DNA of 64,000 bases from Bacillota bacterium (GTDB lineage Bacteria > Bacillota > Clostridia > Acetivibrionales > DSM-1351). Shown here piece by piece: positions 41,504-49,799 of this stretch. Below the pieces are notes generated by a model, which searched no databases, was not told the DNA's origin, and saw only the letters and a program-made list of their open reading frames with translations. Both the position numbers and the translations under genes were made by a program. The stretch covers positions 71,965-135,964 of the forward strand of contig JAEWMS010000025.1 of assembly GCA_023393115.1 (NCBI GenBank). Reading direction: 5' to 3'. Every line of letters starts with the position of its first letter. Position 1 is the stretch's first letter.

Positions 41504-42151
41504 CTAAAATATAATATTTGCCAAAAAACCAAAAACAATATTGACAATCGGTAAAATTATCCTTCCAAGAAAACCGCTAATGGCAAGCAAAATGAATATA
41601 AACATTCCATACTGTTCAAGAAGGTTAAAAAAACGATATCTCCAGGTGTTAAAAATGTTCGAAATTACATGATACCCGTCAAACATGGGAAATGGGATCA
41701 TGTTTAAAACAAACAGTACAACATTTATTCTTGCAGTTATATATAATAACATATAAACGTTATCCCAAAGAGCTTGATTATCTGTAAACAATCCTGACAA
41801 CCCATATAGTTTTAGCAGAAAAAGGAATACAATGGCAATTAATAAATTCATAACTGGTCCTGCAATCGAAACCAATATATCATCTCGTCTTGGTTTTTTG
41901 TAATATTTGGGGTTTGTCATAACAGGCTTAGCCCAGCCAAATCTGGCAATTAACATGACAATAAATCCAATAATATCAATATGTGATCTGGGGTCGAGAG
42001 TAATTCTTCCTTGAGATCTTGGAGTGGGATCGCCCAGCCGGTCAGCAGTTATTGCGTGAGCAAATTCGTGGAATACAAAACCTACAAGTAACCCCGGAAT
42101 TGTTAATAGCATATATATCAAATCAAAATTATTTAGTAAATTATTAAACAT
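41504..42151 (-). CDS. Site-2-protease-family (M50) membrane peptidase
   Basis: 215 aa, five to six helices, the short YwhC-like class without PDZ domain. The zinc-binding HExxH is in VFHEFAHAITADRLGD (residues 27-31). The third-ligand region reads LNMIPFPMFDGYHV, matching the NxxPxPxxDG motif. A conserved SIAGPVMNL lies between. Intramembrane proteolysis is the family activity. This class usually sits outside the RseP/SpoIVFB branch and its substrates are unknown. AGGAGG precedes the ATG on the minus strand. It is divergent from scpA. Confidence 0.88.
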   Translation of the reverse strand: MFNNLLNNFDLIYMLLTIPGLLVGFVFHEFAHAITADRLGDPTPRSQGRITLDPRSHIDIIGFIVMLIARFGWAKPVMTNPKYYKKPRRDDILVSIAGPVMNLLIAIVFLFLLKLYGLSGLFTDNQALWDNVYMLLYITARINVVLFVLNMIPFPMFDGYHVISNIFNTWRYRFFNLLEQYGMFIFILLAISGFLGRIILPIVNIVFGFLANIIF

Positions 42152-42293
42152 ATTGACCTCCTGTATGATTATTTAATTTTACGTGAAGTTTGTTAAAAAG
42201 TCTACCAGGCTGATAATTATTGTAATTATTGCCCCTTTTATGATAATATAAATTAGTTGAGAAAACTAAAGCAAAACACACTACGGAGATAAA

Positions 42294-43103
42294 ATGGAAA
42301 GCGCTCTTACAAAAGCATGTACACTTAAACTTGATAACTTCGAAGGCCCTTTTGATCTGTTATTCCATCTGTTTGAAAAAAATCAGGTGGACATTTATGA
42401 TATTCCGATTAATACTATAACAGATCAGTACCTTGATTATTTATATACCATGCAGCAGCTTGATCTTGAAGTGGCAAGCGAATTTCTTGTAATGGCATCA
42501 ACATTACTGCATATTAAGTCAAAAATGCTTTTACCCGACAAGAAGGAACAAAAGGAAGAGGAACTTGACCCGAGAGAAGAACTGGTCAAAAGGCTTATTG
42601 AGTATAAACGGTATAAGGAGTTTACGAAAGATCTTAAGGAACTTGAAAAAAAATGGGATACCGTTGTTTTCAGACTTCCGGAAACACTTGATATTCCTGT
42701 CATAGAGGAAGTTCTGGAGATAGATCCTCAGATACTCAGACAACAGTATTTGGCCATCCTTGACAGGAATAAAAAGAAGATAAATGCAGGAGCCAAAAAT
42801 ATTACAAAGCTTATAGAGCATGAGAAGGTCTCATTGAGAAGTAAAATGAGGGATGTTATCAAACAGCTTTTGAACAAAGTTTCTTTTAAGTTTTCTGAAC
42901 TTTTTTCGCTGAAAACCAAATCCAAGACCGAGGTTGTTACAGGTTTCATGGCAGTATTGGAGCTTGCAAAAATGAAAAAGGTAAAGATTGTTCAAAAGCA
43001 ACAGTTTTCCGATATACATATAGTCGGTAATAGAGAGTTTGGTAATGAAAGTGATAATACTGATTTTTATAATGAGATTGACGATAATGTGAAGGAGTTT
43101 TAA
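42294..43103 (+). CDS. scpA: Segregation and condensation protein A
   Basis: 269 aa kleisin of the bacterial SMC complex. The N-terminal FEGPFDLLFHLFEKNQVDIYDIPI (in part) that binds the SMC neck is distinctive, and LEVASEFLVMASTLLHIKSKMLLP follows. The centre is charged and helical, and the C-terminal winged helix around residues 190-245 binds the SMC head. It is directly followed by scpB without intergenic space. CGGAG precedes the ATG. Confidence 0.95.
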   Translation: MESALTKACTLKLDNFEGPFDLLFHLFEKNQVDIYDIPINTITDQYLDYLYTMQQLDLEVASEFLVMASTLLHIKSKMLLPDKKEQKEEELDPREELVKRLIEYKRYKEFTKDLKELEKKWDTVVFRLPETLDIPVIEEVLEIDPQILRQQYLAILDRNKKKINAGAKNITKLIEHEKVSLRSKMRDVIKQLLNKVSFKFSELFSLKTKSKTEVVTGFMAVLELAKMKKVKIVQKQQFSDIHIVGNREFGNESDNTDFYNEIDDNVKEF

Positions 43104-43664
43104 ATGGATATAAGTACAATGGAAAGCATTATAGAAAGTCTTATATTCTCCTATGGAGATGCTTTATCCCTTGATAAGATATGTGAAATACTTGAACTGG
43201 ACAGAAAAACAGCAAGAAACCTCATGAAGAATTTTATTGATAAGTACAACAGTGCAAACAAGGGAATTATCATTCGTGAATTGAACGATAAATACCAGAT
43301 GTGTTCCAACCCGAATTATTTCGATTATGTTGTAAAGCTGCATCAGATAAGGCAAAAACAGGCTTTGTCACAGGCTGCATATGAGGTGTTATCCATCATT
43401 GCCTATAATCAGCCCATAACAAAAGGTAAGATTGAGCAGATCAGAGGAGTAAATTCCGACAGTGCAGTTACAAGACTACTGGAAAGAAATCTGGTAAAAG
43501 AGGCTGGGAAGTTGGATGTCCCAGGCAGACCCAGACTTTATGAAACAACAGATGAGTTCTTAAAATGCTTTGGCTTCAAGTCAATCAGGGATTTACCAAT
43601 GCTTGATATACAGGATTTGAGCGAACTGAATCTGGAAGAGATTATTGACGAAGAATTTAAATAG
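43104..43664 (+). CDS. scpB: Segregation and condensation protein B
   Basis: 186 aa. Two tandem winged-helix domains. The family-defining SQAAYEVLSIIAYNQPITKGKIEQIRGVNSD is present (quoted here in part as YEVLSIIAYNQPITKGKIEQ) and the second half ends FGFKSIRDLPML. It dimerises and binds ScpA in the condensin-like complex. The start codon immediately follows the scpA stop (TAAATG), with AAGGAG inside the scpA end, so expression is coupled. Confidence 0.95.
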   Translation: MDISTMESIIESLIFSYGDALSLDKICEILELDRKTARNLMKNFIDKYNSANKGIIIRELNDKYQMCSNPNYFDYVVKLHQIRQKQALSQAAYEVLSIIAYNQPITKGKIEQIRGVNSDSAVTRLLERNLVKEAGKLDVPGRPRLYETTDEFLKCFGFKSIRDLPMLDIQDLSELNLEEIIDEEFK

Positions 43665-43778
43665 TGAAGCGGGACTTTTTATTATATTAATTTAATGGAA
43701 CAAAAAATTTATAGAATAGATATGAAATGATTCAAATAGAAAATATATGTCAAAAATAACCAGGAGGTGATATCTCTC

Positions 43779-44393
43779 TTGGTTATTTTTTTAGTTATTG
43801 TATTTGTTTTAGTGATAATTTTAATATGGCAATGTAAACTTACCATAGGCTTTACCATAAAGATGGATAATCTGGTAGCTTCGGTCTATGTAATTATTTA
43901 CCTGCTCGGAAAGTTTCCTGCTAAAAAAATAATGGTTTATCCTCGAGATAAAAGCAAGAAGAATAAGGAAAGGCCAAAAAAAATCAGTAAGAAATTTGAT
44001 GTGAATCAGCTTAAAGAAGGTGTCTGGTTATTAATTAAGCTTTTCTTTAAAAGTATTATTTTGAAGAAATTCAAGTTACATGTCAGAGAAGGTACCGGAG
44101 ATGCCTACCATACAGCTCTGTTATATGGGTTTCTATGGACACTGACAGGGTTTATCCCCGGCAGACTCTTTAATAATTTTGATGTAGAAGAAAAAGAAAT
44201 CAGAATTGATCCGGACTTTGAGGAAAAAGTTTGGAAACTGGAGTTCGATTGCATATTTAGCCTAAAAATTGTAAATATTATAACCATAGTGAAAGAAATA
44301 ATTAAATTGAGATTAAAAAATAGAAAAGGTGGTGGTGCTGATGTCAGATCATCCGATAGAAGGGCTCATGACTACAGCAATGCAAAGTATTAA
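43779..44393 (+). CDS. DUF2953 family protein (YtfI-like)
   Basis: 204 aa. An N-terminal membrane helix (VIFLVIVFVLVIILIWQ) is followed by a beta-rich part and a charged KDKSKKNKERPKKISKK segment. Further on are LYGFLWTLTGFIPGRLF, possibly hydrophobic, and a C-terminal IDPDFEEKVWKLEFDCIF region. It precedes the GerW-family gene as ytfI precedes ytfJ in Bacillus, which supports the family call. Translation probably starts at TTG 43779, nine bases after AGGAGGTG. It overlaps the next gene. The function is unknown, with a sporulation link by context. Confidence 0.75.
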   Translation: MVIFLVIVFVLVIILIWQCKLTIGFTIKMDNLVASVYVIIYLLGKFPAKKIMVYPRDKSKKNKERPKKISKKFDVNQLKEGVWLLIKLFFKSIILKKFKLHVREGTGDAYHTALLYGFLWTLTGFIPGRLFNNFDVEEKEIRIDPDFEEKVWKLEFDCIFSLKIVNIITIVKEIIKLRLKNRKGGGADVRSSDRRAHDYSNAKY

Positions 44394-44799
44394 AGAAATG
44401 GTTGATGTAAACACCATAGTTGGAGATGCTGTTCAGGCTCCCGATGGTACGGTAATAATACCTATATCTAAAGTTAGCTTTGGTTTTGCAGCAGGTGGAG
44501 GAGATTATTCTACTGATAAAGATTCCTCTGGTGCGCCGGGAGATAAGAAGCTTCCGTTTGCAGGTGGCAGTGGTGCCGGAGTATCAATTAATCCCGTAGC
44601 ATTTATGGTTTGTGGTCAAAATCATATAAAGCTTCTTCCCGTTAATGTGAATTCCTCTGTTGAAAAGATATTGGATTTGATTCCAGAACTTATTGAAAAA
44701 GCAAATGATGCTTTAAAGGAAAAAATGGCTAAGAAAAATGAATGCTGCAAGAAAAAAGACGATCAAAATACAGTTCAAAACCCAAATATTGATGGATAG
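44341..44799 (+). CDS. gerW: GerW-family sporulation protein (YtfJ)
   Basis: 152 aa, cytoplasmic. The family core VVGDAVQAPDGTVIIPISKVSFGFAAGGG is present (quoted in part: APDGTVIIPISKVSFGF), with Gly-rich FAGGSGAGVSINPVAFMV. Homologues are made in the forespore and are needed for normal germination. The ATG at 44341 has AAAGGTGG upstream. The upstream codons are the end of the DUF2953 gene, which it overlaps. The C-terminus has Cys/Lys-rich KKNECCKKKD, a likely dispensable tail. Confidence 0.9.
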   Translation: MSDHPIEGLMTTAMQSIKEMVDVNTIVGDAVQAPDGTVIIPISKVSFGFAAGGGDYSTDKDSSGAPGDKKLPFAGGSGAGVSINPVAFMVCGQNHIKLLPVNVNSSVEKILDLIPELIEKANDALKEKMAKKNECCKKKDDQNTVQNPNIDG

Positions 44800-44805
44800 G
44801 AATTT

Positions 44806-44832
44806 AAAAGCGGGAGGATAATCCCGCTTTTT
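44806..44832 (+). terminator. Terminator after gerW
   Basis: AAAAGCGGGA, a 6-nt loop, TCCCGCTTTTT. Confidence 0.85.
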
Positions 44833-44992
44833 ATCATATAAGGATATATATAATTTTTTTGAATTTGAAGCAAATTTCTTGCTTGACGCATCACATAAAA
44901 TATAAAATAATTGTTATTGAAATAAAAATCTGATAAATAGCATTTACATAAAATATTAAAAGTAAATTAAATGAAAATAGCGGGGAATGTTT

Positions 44993-45706
44993 ATGGAGCA
45001 TATGAGATTGCAAAAATTTTTGGCTCATGCCGGTGTTGCTTCCAGAAGAGCTTCAGAAGAACTGATAAAACAGGGAAGAGTAGCTGTTAATGGCAAAATA
45101 ATAACTGATATGGGCACAAGCGTAAATGAAAATGACACTGTTGCTGTTGACGGTAAGGATATTTCAAATAATGAAGCAGATGATAAAATTTATGTTATAC
45201 TCAATAAACCTGTAGGTTATGTTTCAACGGCCAGTGATCAATTCGGGAGACCAACTGTCATTGATCTTGTCAGTGAAATTAAATGCCGGCTATATCCGGT
45301 AGGAAGGTTGGATTATGATACTTCCGGTCTGATTATTTTGACAAATGACGGAGAATTTACATATCGATTGACGCACCCCAAGCATGAAATTGATAAAGTC
45401 TATGAAGCTTTGATTTCAGGTGTACCATCAAAATCAGAATTGGAGCAGTTTAAAATTGGATTAAAAATAGATGATTATGTTACTTCACCTGCCGGAATTG
45501 AGATAATAGATGTAAAAGGCAAAGATGCGGTTGTTAGAGTTACAATTCATGAGGGAAAAAACAGACAGGTCAGAAAAATGTGTGAAGCTATAGGCCACAA
45601 GGTTTTATCCTTAAAAAGGATTTCTATAGGGCCTATAGCTCTTGGTGATCTGCCAACCGGAAAATGGAGAAGACTTACTCCCGAAGAAGTAAAAAGCCTT
45701 TATTAA
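44993..45706 (+). CDS. rluB: Pseudouridine synthase, RsuA/RluB family
   Basis: 237 aa. An N-terminal S4 RNA-binding domain (RLQKFLAHAGVASRRASEEL) is followed by the catalytic domain with the GRLDYDTSGLIILTNDGE motif, where the Asp is catalytic. The C-terminal GKNRQVRKMCEAIGHKV and LKRISIGPIAL motifs follow. It isomerises a uridine in 23S rRNA, most likely the RluB site. The start at 44993 (GGGGA upstream) is preferred to 44987; 45002 is also possible. In Bacillus rluB (ypuL) is also near scpAB. The 3' end overlaps the convergent DUF5362-like gene by 4 bp. Confidence 0.9.
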   Translation: MEHMRLQKFLAHAGVASRRASEELIKQGRVAVNGKIITDMGTSVNENDTVAVDGKDISNNEADDKIYVILNKPVGYVSTASDQFGRPTVIDLVSEIKCRLYPVGRLDYDTSGLIILTNDGEFTYRLTHPKHEIDKVYEALISGVPSKSELEQFKIGLKIDDYVTSPAGIEIIDVKGKDAVVRVTIHEGKNRQVRKMCEAIGHKVLSLKRISIGPIALGDLPTGKWRRLTPEEVKSLY

Positions 45707-46212
45707 TAGCTGTTGTAGGAGTATAGTCCAACTAAAATAGCTATTAAGATAAAAGCAATATAGATTACAGATATGGCTATTCCAACAATCGCCAAGATCC
45801 CTTGTATTTTAAAGTACTTATTTACATATGTAAAGAAATCATTCAGGGTAAATTGGTTATTGTAATCTTTATAGGCTTTTAAACTTTTTGAGCCATTTGT
45901 AAGGCCTATACCCGAAAAAATCATTGGAATTCCAATAGCTGCTGTAATTATCCCGATACATGTTATAGCTCCAATTACTATTGTATATATACCGATAAAC
46001 TTCATCCAGCCGGAAAGGCTGTCAATTATGGATGGTGCCATGTAGGAATTCTGGTTATTACTAAAATTATTATTGTTATTGATGTATCCCGGGTTGAAAT
46101 TATTATTGGGGTAATTGTTACTTGGAACGTACTGATTATTTTGAATATTGTTATAACCTGCTCCAGGGGGAGTATTTTCAACAGTATTGTTGAATTCTGT
46201 CGGATTATCCAT
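45703..46212 (-). CDS. DUF5362-like membrane protein with Asn-rich N-terminus
   Basis: 169 aa. Residues 1-55 are a disordered Asn/Pro/Tyr-rich tract (NNYPNNNFNPGYINNNNNF). Two long hydrophobic regions follow (MKFIGIYTIVIGAITCIGII; then FKIQGILAIVGIAISVIYIAF), so it is an integral membrane protein. The domain resembles small uncharacterised DUF5362-type proteins. GGAGAGA precedes the ATG. Its 3' end overlaps rluB in the convergent direction. Confidence 0.65.
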   Translation of the reverse strand: MDNPTEFNNTVENTPPGAGYNNIQNNQYVPSNNYPNNNFNPGYINNNNNFSNNQNSYMAPSIIDSLSGWMKFIGIYTIVIGAITCIGIITAAIGIPMIFSGIGLTNGSKSLKAYKDYNNQFTLNDFFTYVNKYFKIQGILAIVGIAISVIYIAFILIAILVGLYSYNSY

Positions 46213-46335
46213 GGGCTATCTCTCCTTATGTAAATAATTTTTAGGTGCTTTGATTATATCATAGAGGTGTTTTAGCTGCAATTGGAAGACAAATGAAATA
46301 ATTAAAAATAAATACATTATTTGTCGGAGGTCATT

Positions 46336-46902
46336 ATGAACATACTTAAGAATTGTTTAACACAGTCTCATCAGATTATTTCCAGCATAGTTGATAAGGG
46401 TGATTTGGTAGTTGATGCAACTGCCGGAAATGGAAACGACACAGTATTTCTGGCAGAGCTTGTTGGTGATGAGGGTATGGTTTATTCCTTTGATATTCAG
46501 GAACAAGCACTTCGTTCAACAGATAAGAAACTTCAGGATAAGCAGCTGAAAAGCAGAGTAAAGCTTATAAATGATGGACACCAGAATATAAAAAAATACA
46601 TAACACAACCGATAAAAGCTATTATGTTTAATCTTGGGTACCTACCAGGAGGAAATCATTCAATCGGAACCAAAGGATGCACTACCATTGAAGCAATTAA
46701 AGGTGGAATGGAACTACTAACAGTACACGGCATTATCAGTATCGTCGTATATTATGGGGGAGATAGCGGCTTTGATGAGAAAAATGAAGTTGTGGAATTT
46801 ATTAAGACAATTGATTATAAGAAATTTACCGTAATGAGAACTGACTTTGTGAATCAGATAAATTGTCCGCCCATTCTGATTTGCATTGAAAAGAACAAAT
46901 AG
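46336..46902 (+). CDS. Putative rRNA methylase (YtqB-like SAM methyltransferase)
   Basis: 188 aa class I methyltransferase. The SAM-binding motif VVDATAGNGNDTVFLAELVG (residues 27-46), the acidic strand-2 end YSFDIQE and the catalytic-region FNLGYLPGGNHSI are those of the putative rRNA methylase family. Bacillus YtqB/MnmM methylates the wobble uridine side chain of tRNA, so tRNA is a realistic target. The start at 46336 follows CGGAGG, and an in-frame TTG at 46321 lacks such a site. Confidence 0.88.
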   Translation: MNILKNCLTQSHQIISSIVDKGDLVVDATAGNGNDTVFLAELVGDEGMVYSFDIQEQALRSTDKKLQDKQLKSRVKLINDGHQNIKKYITQPIKAIMFNLGYLPGGNHSIGTKGCTTIEAIKGGMELLTVHGIISIVVYYGGDSGFDEKNEVVEFIKTIDYKKFTVMRTDFVNQINCPPILICIEKNK

Positions 46903-46916
46903 ACTGAACCTAGCAG

Positions 46917-46962
46917 AAAAAACCCCTAAGAAAGTGTTTTATCACTTTTTTCTCAGGGGGTT
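46917..46962 (-). terminator. Terminator of the sigI-rsgI operon
   Basis: On the minus strand AACCCCCTGAGAAAAAAGTG and CACTTTCTTAGGGG pair with one bulge, followed by TTTTTTC. It is convergent with the methylase gene, which it may also stop. Confidence 0.8.
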
Positions 46963-47131
46963 ACACAAATCAGGAAATGAGAGCTATAAAAGTACTATTT
47001 CTCTGATTAAATTATACTAAATAATACGATCTGATATGTAAATATGTGTAAGATTTAAGGTGTATGTAATATACTTGTAAGTTATGAAACAGTATCGTAA
47101 ATTATATGTAAATCAATCGTAAACTTATATT

Positions 47132-48673
47132 CTATTTTTCCTTATTTTTGTTATGTCCTTTTGAGTTACCACTATTTTCATTATCTGAACCGCTGCTGTT
47201 ACTAGACTCATTACTGTTGCTATTGCTGTTATTGTTATTGCTGCTGTTGTCATTGCCGTTGTTGTTATTATTGTTACTGGAATCATTTTTGGACTTATTA
47301 CTATTCTCTATATTATTTCCTGATTCTTCATTCGTCACATTATTTTTAGGCTCATCGGTAACTTCAGTTTTATTGTCTGGAATACTCCCGTCAGTTGATT
47401 CTTCATTTTTTTTGTCCGAATAGTCTTTAGGCCAATCTGAATCGGATTGGCTTTTTGAATCCTTTTGTGGTTTGTTTTTATCTGTATCGTCTTGGTTTGA
47501 AGGTTTATCCGGTTTATCTGGTTTATAGGATTCATTTGGTTTATTGGGTTTATCGAATTCATTTGGTTTATCGGGTTCCACAGGCTTATCAGATTTATCA
47601 GATTTATAAGTTTTGTCCTGTTTTCCTGGGTTTATTTCCTTTTCCGAATTAATCCGCTTTCCAGGCTTAATTTCATCCTTATTGAGCTTATCTTCATCTT
47701 TATTATCCGGCTTTCCAGAATTGTCCCTAATTTCAAATTTCTTGTTTCCAAAGACTTCAGAATCCTTATTTTCATTGTTTTTAACCTTACCGGTGTCGTC
47801 CTTTAATTCATCTTTTTGTTTGTCTGAGTTACTATTATCTATTTTGCCGGAAGATTGTTCCTTATCTTTGTCCTTATCTTTGTCCTTTTCATTCTCCTTA
47901 TCTTTCTTTTTGGATTCATTATTTTTAGCCTTATCCAGCATATCGGAAACACGTTCGGTTTTCGCTTTTTCAATTGTTATATCTGAATTTGTATCCTTTA
48001 ATTCCTTATATAATTCATATCTTCCCATGGACATATTATTTTCAACAGCTGCCTTTCTGACCTCAGGGGTAAGTTTCAGGATCTCAGGCTGGATGCTTGT
48101 TGAGCCAATTTCAACTTTAAGGTTTTGAATATCAGCCAGCAGGGAAGATAGTGCCTTATCATTATCGGTATTTGTATCACTCATTTCTGAATCCAATGCA
48201 GCAGAAATTAATACTTTGTTTGATTTTTCCCCACTTAAGTAGCCCATTTTTTTCGAGGAGTCAATTACTTCCGAAATGGCTTCCTTAACCGGTAATTCCT
48301 TTAGATTAAGATCACGTAACAAATTTTTTGCATCAGCATTTAAAGCTCTGACACTTAATACCTTTGAGGTATTGTCAATAGTAATTTCCATACTGGGGTT
48401 TATATCCACGTCAATATATGCAAAAACCGGTTCCGGGTTGAAAACCTGCATGTATAGGACAGAGAAGACAGCCAATACAAAGACACTTGCAGCTAGTGCA
48501 GCGTATCGAATATAACTGTTGGTTTTCTTGATAGGTTTTGCTTCATTGAAGACCAATTGCTGACCGACAAACATATTCGGCGTTCTTTTAATAGAAATGA
48601 AATCACATTTCTCAGTCATAACAATAGCTTTTTTATTGTTAAGTTCCAGAATGGAACCCCTGAACTCTGTCAT
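47132..48673 (-). CDS. rsgI: RsgI-type anti-sigma factor with a long disordered extracellular tail
   Basis: 513 aa. The N-terminal cytoplasmic anti-sigma domain (about residues 1-50; FRGSILELNNKKAIVMTE) is followed by one membrane helix (RYAALAASVFVLAVFSVLYM). The conserved extracellular domain FAYIDVDINPSMEITID contains the NPS site where RsgI proteins are reported to self-cleave. From about residue 220 the sequence is low-complexity: KDKDKDKDKE, PDKP/NKP repeats and a Ser/Asn-rich end. There is no carbohydrate-binding or hydrolase domain, unlike many cellulosomal RsgIs. The start at 48673 has AAAGGCGG upstream and lies one base past the sigI stop codon. Confidence 0.88.
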   Translation of the reverse strand: MTEFRGSILELNNKKAIVMTEKCDFISIKRTPNMFVGQQLVFNEAKPIKKTNSYIRYAALAASVFVLAVFSVLYMQVFNPEPVFAYIDVDINPSMEITIDNTSKVLSVRALNADAKNLLRDLNLKELPVKEAISEVIDSSKKMGYLSGEKSNKVLISAALDSEMSDTNTDNDKALSSLLADIQNLKVEIGSTSIQPEILKLTPEVRKAAVENNMSMGRYELYKELKDTNSDITIEKAKTERVSDMLDKAKNNESKKKDKENEKDKDKDKDKEQSSGKIDNSNSDKQKDELKDDTGKVKNNENKDSEVFGNKKFEIRDNSGKPDNKDEDKLNKDEIKPGKRINSEKEINPGKQDKTYKSDKSDKPVEPDKPNEFDKPNKPNESYKPDKPDKPSNQDDTDKNKPQKDSKSQSDSDWPKDYSDKKNEESTDGSIPDNKTEVTDEPKNNVTNEESGNNIENSNKSKNDSSNNNNNNGNDNSSNNNNSNSNSNESSNSSGSDNENSGNSKGHNKNKEK

Positions 48674-48674
48674 T

Positions 48675-49433
48675 TTATTTACCGCCTTTCTCAACATTCT
48701 CAACGTAACTCTTTAGTGTTTCAAGTTTGCTACCAAGTATAATATATACTGAAATAATAAATTTCCTGTTTCTTTCAATGGTTTTATGGTTAACGTCTAC
48801 CAATTTCATAAGATCTGTCATTGGTATGGTTTTCTTTTTTTCAAGTTTCTCAGATAATTCTTTATTTTCTGCAAGTATCTTTGCTATCCTAATAGACAAT
48901 CTCTTTGAATCCAGGTGTTTTGGAGCGGTATTAACCAGATCGCTTAGATTAATTCCGAAAGTAGACAGCTTTTTTATATAGCTTTCAAGTTCTTCCTTCA
49001 TCTCTATATTGTTAAATTGAGAAGATGCATCTACAGTGAAGTATTTATTTTCAAATGAAATATTTTCCTCCTCATCCTGACGCTCAAAATAGGATAGGGG
49101 AAATACCTTGCTGTTTTTGGCTTCTTTTCTCTTAAAATCTATAATACGTCGCTTAATAACGATTTCCGCAAAGCTTAAGAAACCGGAGCTTTTACTGTCG
49201 TCAAAGCAGTCAATTGCTTCATTAAAGGCCAGAAGCCCAACGCTGTATTCTTCACTATTTTCCAAATCCACATAGTTACCCATACTTTTGGATACTACCT
49301 TAATAATAAAAGGGTTATAATCTTTGATAAACTTTTCCCTTAAATCCATATCACCGTTTTTAATGTTCTTGATTATCTCTCCAAGGTACTCGGGTTTTCG
49401 TCGTGATTTATTAAGTATATGTAAAATAGTCAA
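48675..49433 (-). CDS. sigI: RNA polymerase sigma factor SigI
   Basis: 252 aa. It has sigma-70 region 2 (DYNPFIIKVVSKSMGNYVDL, EEYSVGLLAFNEAIDCFD, GFLSFAEIVIKRRIIDFKRK) and the SigI-specific C-terminal DNA-binding region (KKTIPMTDLMKLVDVNHKTIERNRKFI). SigI is held by RsgI and released on signal; in cellulolytic clostridia SigI factors control polysaccharide-degradation genes. The best start is TTG 49433, ten bases after AGGAG. It gives the normal family length; longer readings begin before that site. The operon with rsgI is tight. Confidence 0.88.
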   Translation of the reverse strand: MTILHILNKSRRKPEYLGEIIKNIKNGDMDLREKFIKDYNPFIIKVVSKSMGNYVDLENSEEYSVGLLAFNEAIDCFDDSKSSGFLSFAEIVIKRRIIDFKRKEAKNSKVFPLSYFERQDEEENISFENKYFTVDASSQFNNIEMKEELESYIKKLSTFGINLSDLVNTAPKHLDSKRLSIRIAKILAENKELSEKLEKKKTIPMTDLMKLVDVNHKTIERNRKFIISVYIILGSKLETLKSYVENVEKGGK

Positions 49434-49458
49434 TAATACTTCACTCCTCGCAATAATA

Positions 49459-49487
49459 TTCGTACCCTCGTTGTATTTTAGTGGGGC
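49459..49487 (-). promoter_or_regulatory. Candidate sigma-I promoter upstream of sigI
   Basis: Minus-strand CCCC (49483-49486) followed by AC-TAAAA and, 20 bases after the CCCC, CGAA (49459-49462). This matches the sigma-I pattern of a C-rich -35 and CGAA -10 known from Bacillus and Clostridium, and would give autoregulation. Confidence 0.55.
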
Positions 49488-49647
49488 AAACTGAAGATTT
49501 TGATGTTTCCATAAATAAAGTATAGTAGTTTTAGTCATAATAATAAAGGCAAATTTCTAGTGGAAAATAAACCCATAAGCATTAGAACTAAAAAATATTC
49601 ACTCCGGGTTGTGTAAGTTAAATAGCTGGTAATAATATGCATCTCTA

Positions 49648-49682
49648 TTGACACCCTTTTTCAGGTAATATATAATTATTAC
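49648..49682 (+). promoter_or_regulatory. Consensus promoter and overlapping palindrome, transcarboxylase operon
   Basis: TTGACA, 17 bp, TATAAT. The -10 hexamer (49671-49676) is exactly the centre of GTAATA-TATAAT-TATTAC, so a protein bound to the palindrome would cover the -10. It lies 120 bp before the first gene. The stretch 49490-49640 shows nothing else. Confidence 0.7.
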
Positions 49683-49765
49683 TAGGTAATAATAACTAAT
49701 AATATTTTAAGTTGATAAGTCAACCTCTGGGGTTGAAGAAATAATTTAAATTTTCAATACAATTT

Positions 49766-49799
49766 GTGGTCGCTTATGCGGCTTATGGAGGTTAATATG
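49766..49799 (+). promoter_or_regulatory. Hairpin leader with conserved start region, transcarboxylase operon
   Basis: GGTCGC, loop TTAT, GCGGCT, then TATGGAGGTTAATATG. The stem bases differ from those at 61990 but pair equally, which points to selection on structure. Confidence 0.55.

Noticed and set aside
47613..48128. 171-codon Leu/Ser/Phe-rich plus-strand frame, and similar frames at 47148-47423 and 47455-47652
   Set aside because: These are complements of the Lys/Asp/Pro/Asn repeats in rsgI; low complexity on one strand keeps the other strand open.
41504..48703. Direct functional link between the M50 protease and RsgI cleavage
   Set aside because: The protease is of the short class without PDZ domain and is not adjacent to sigI-rsgI; proximity alone is not evidence.
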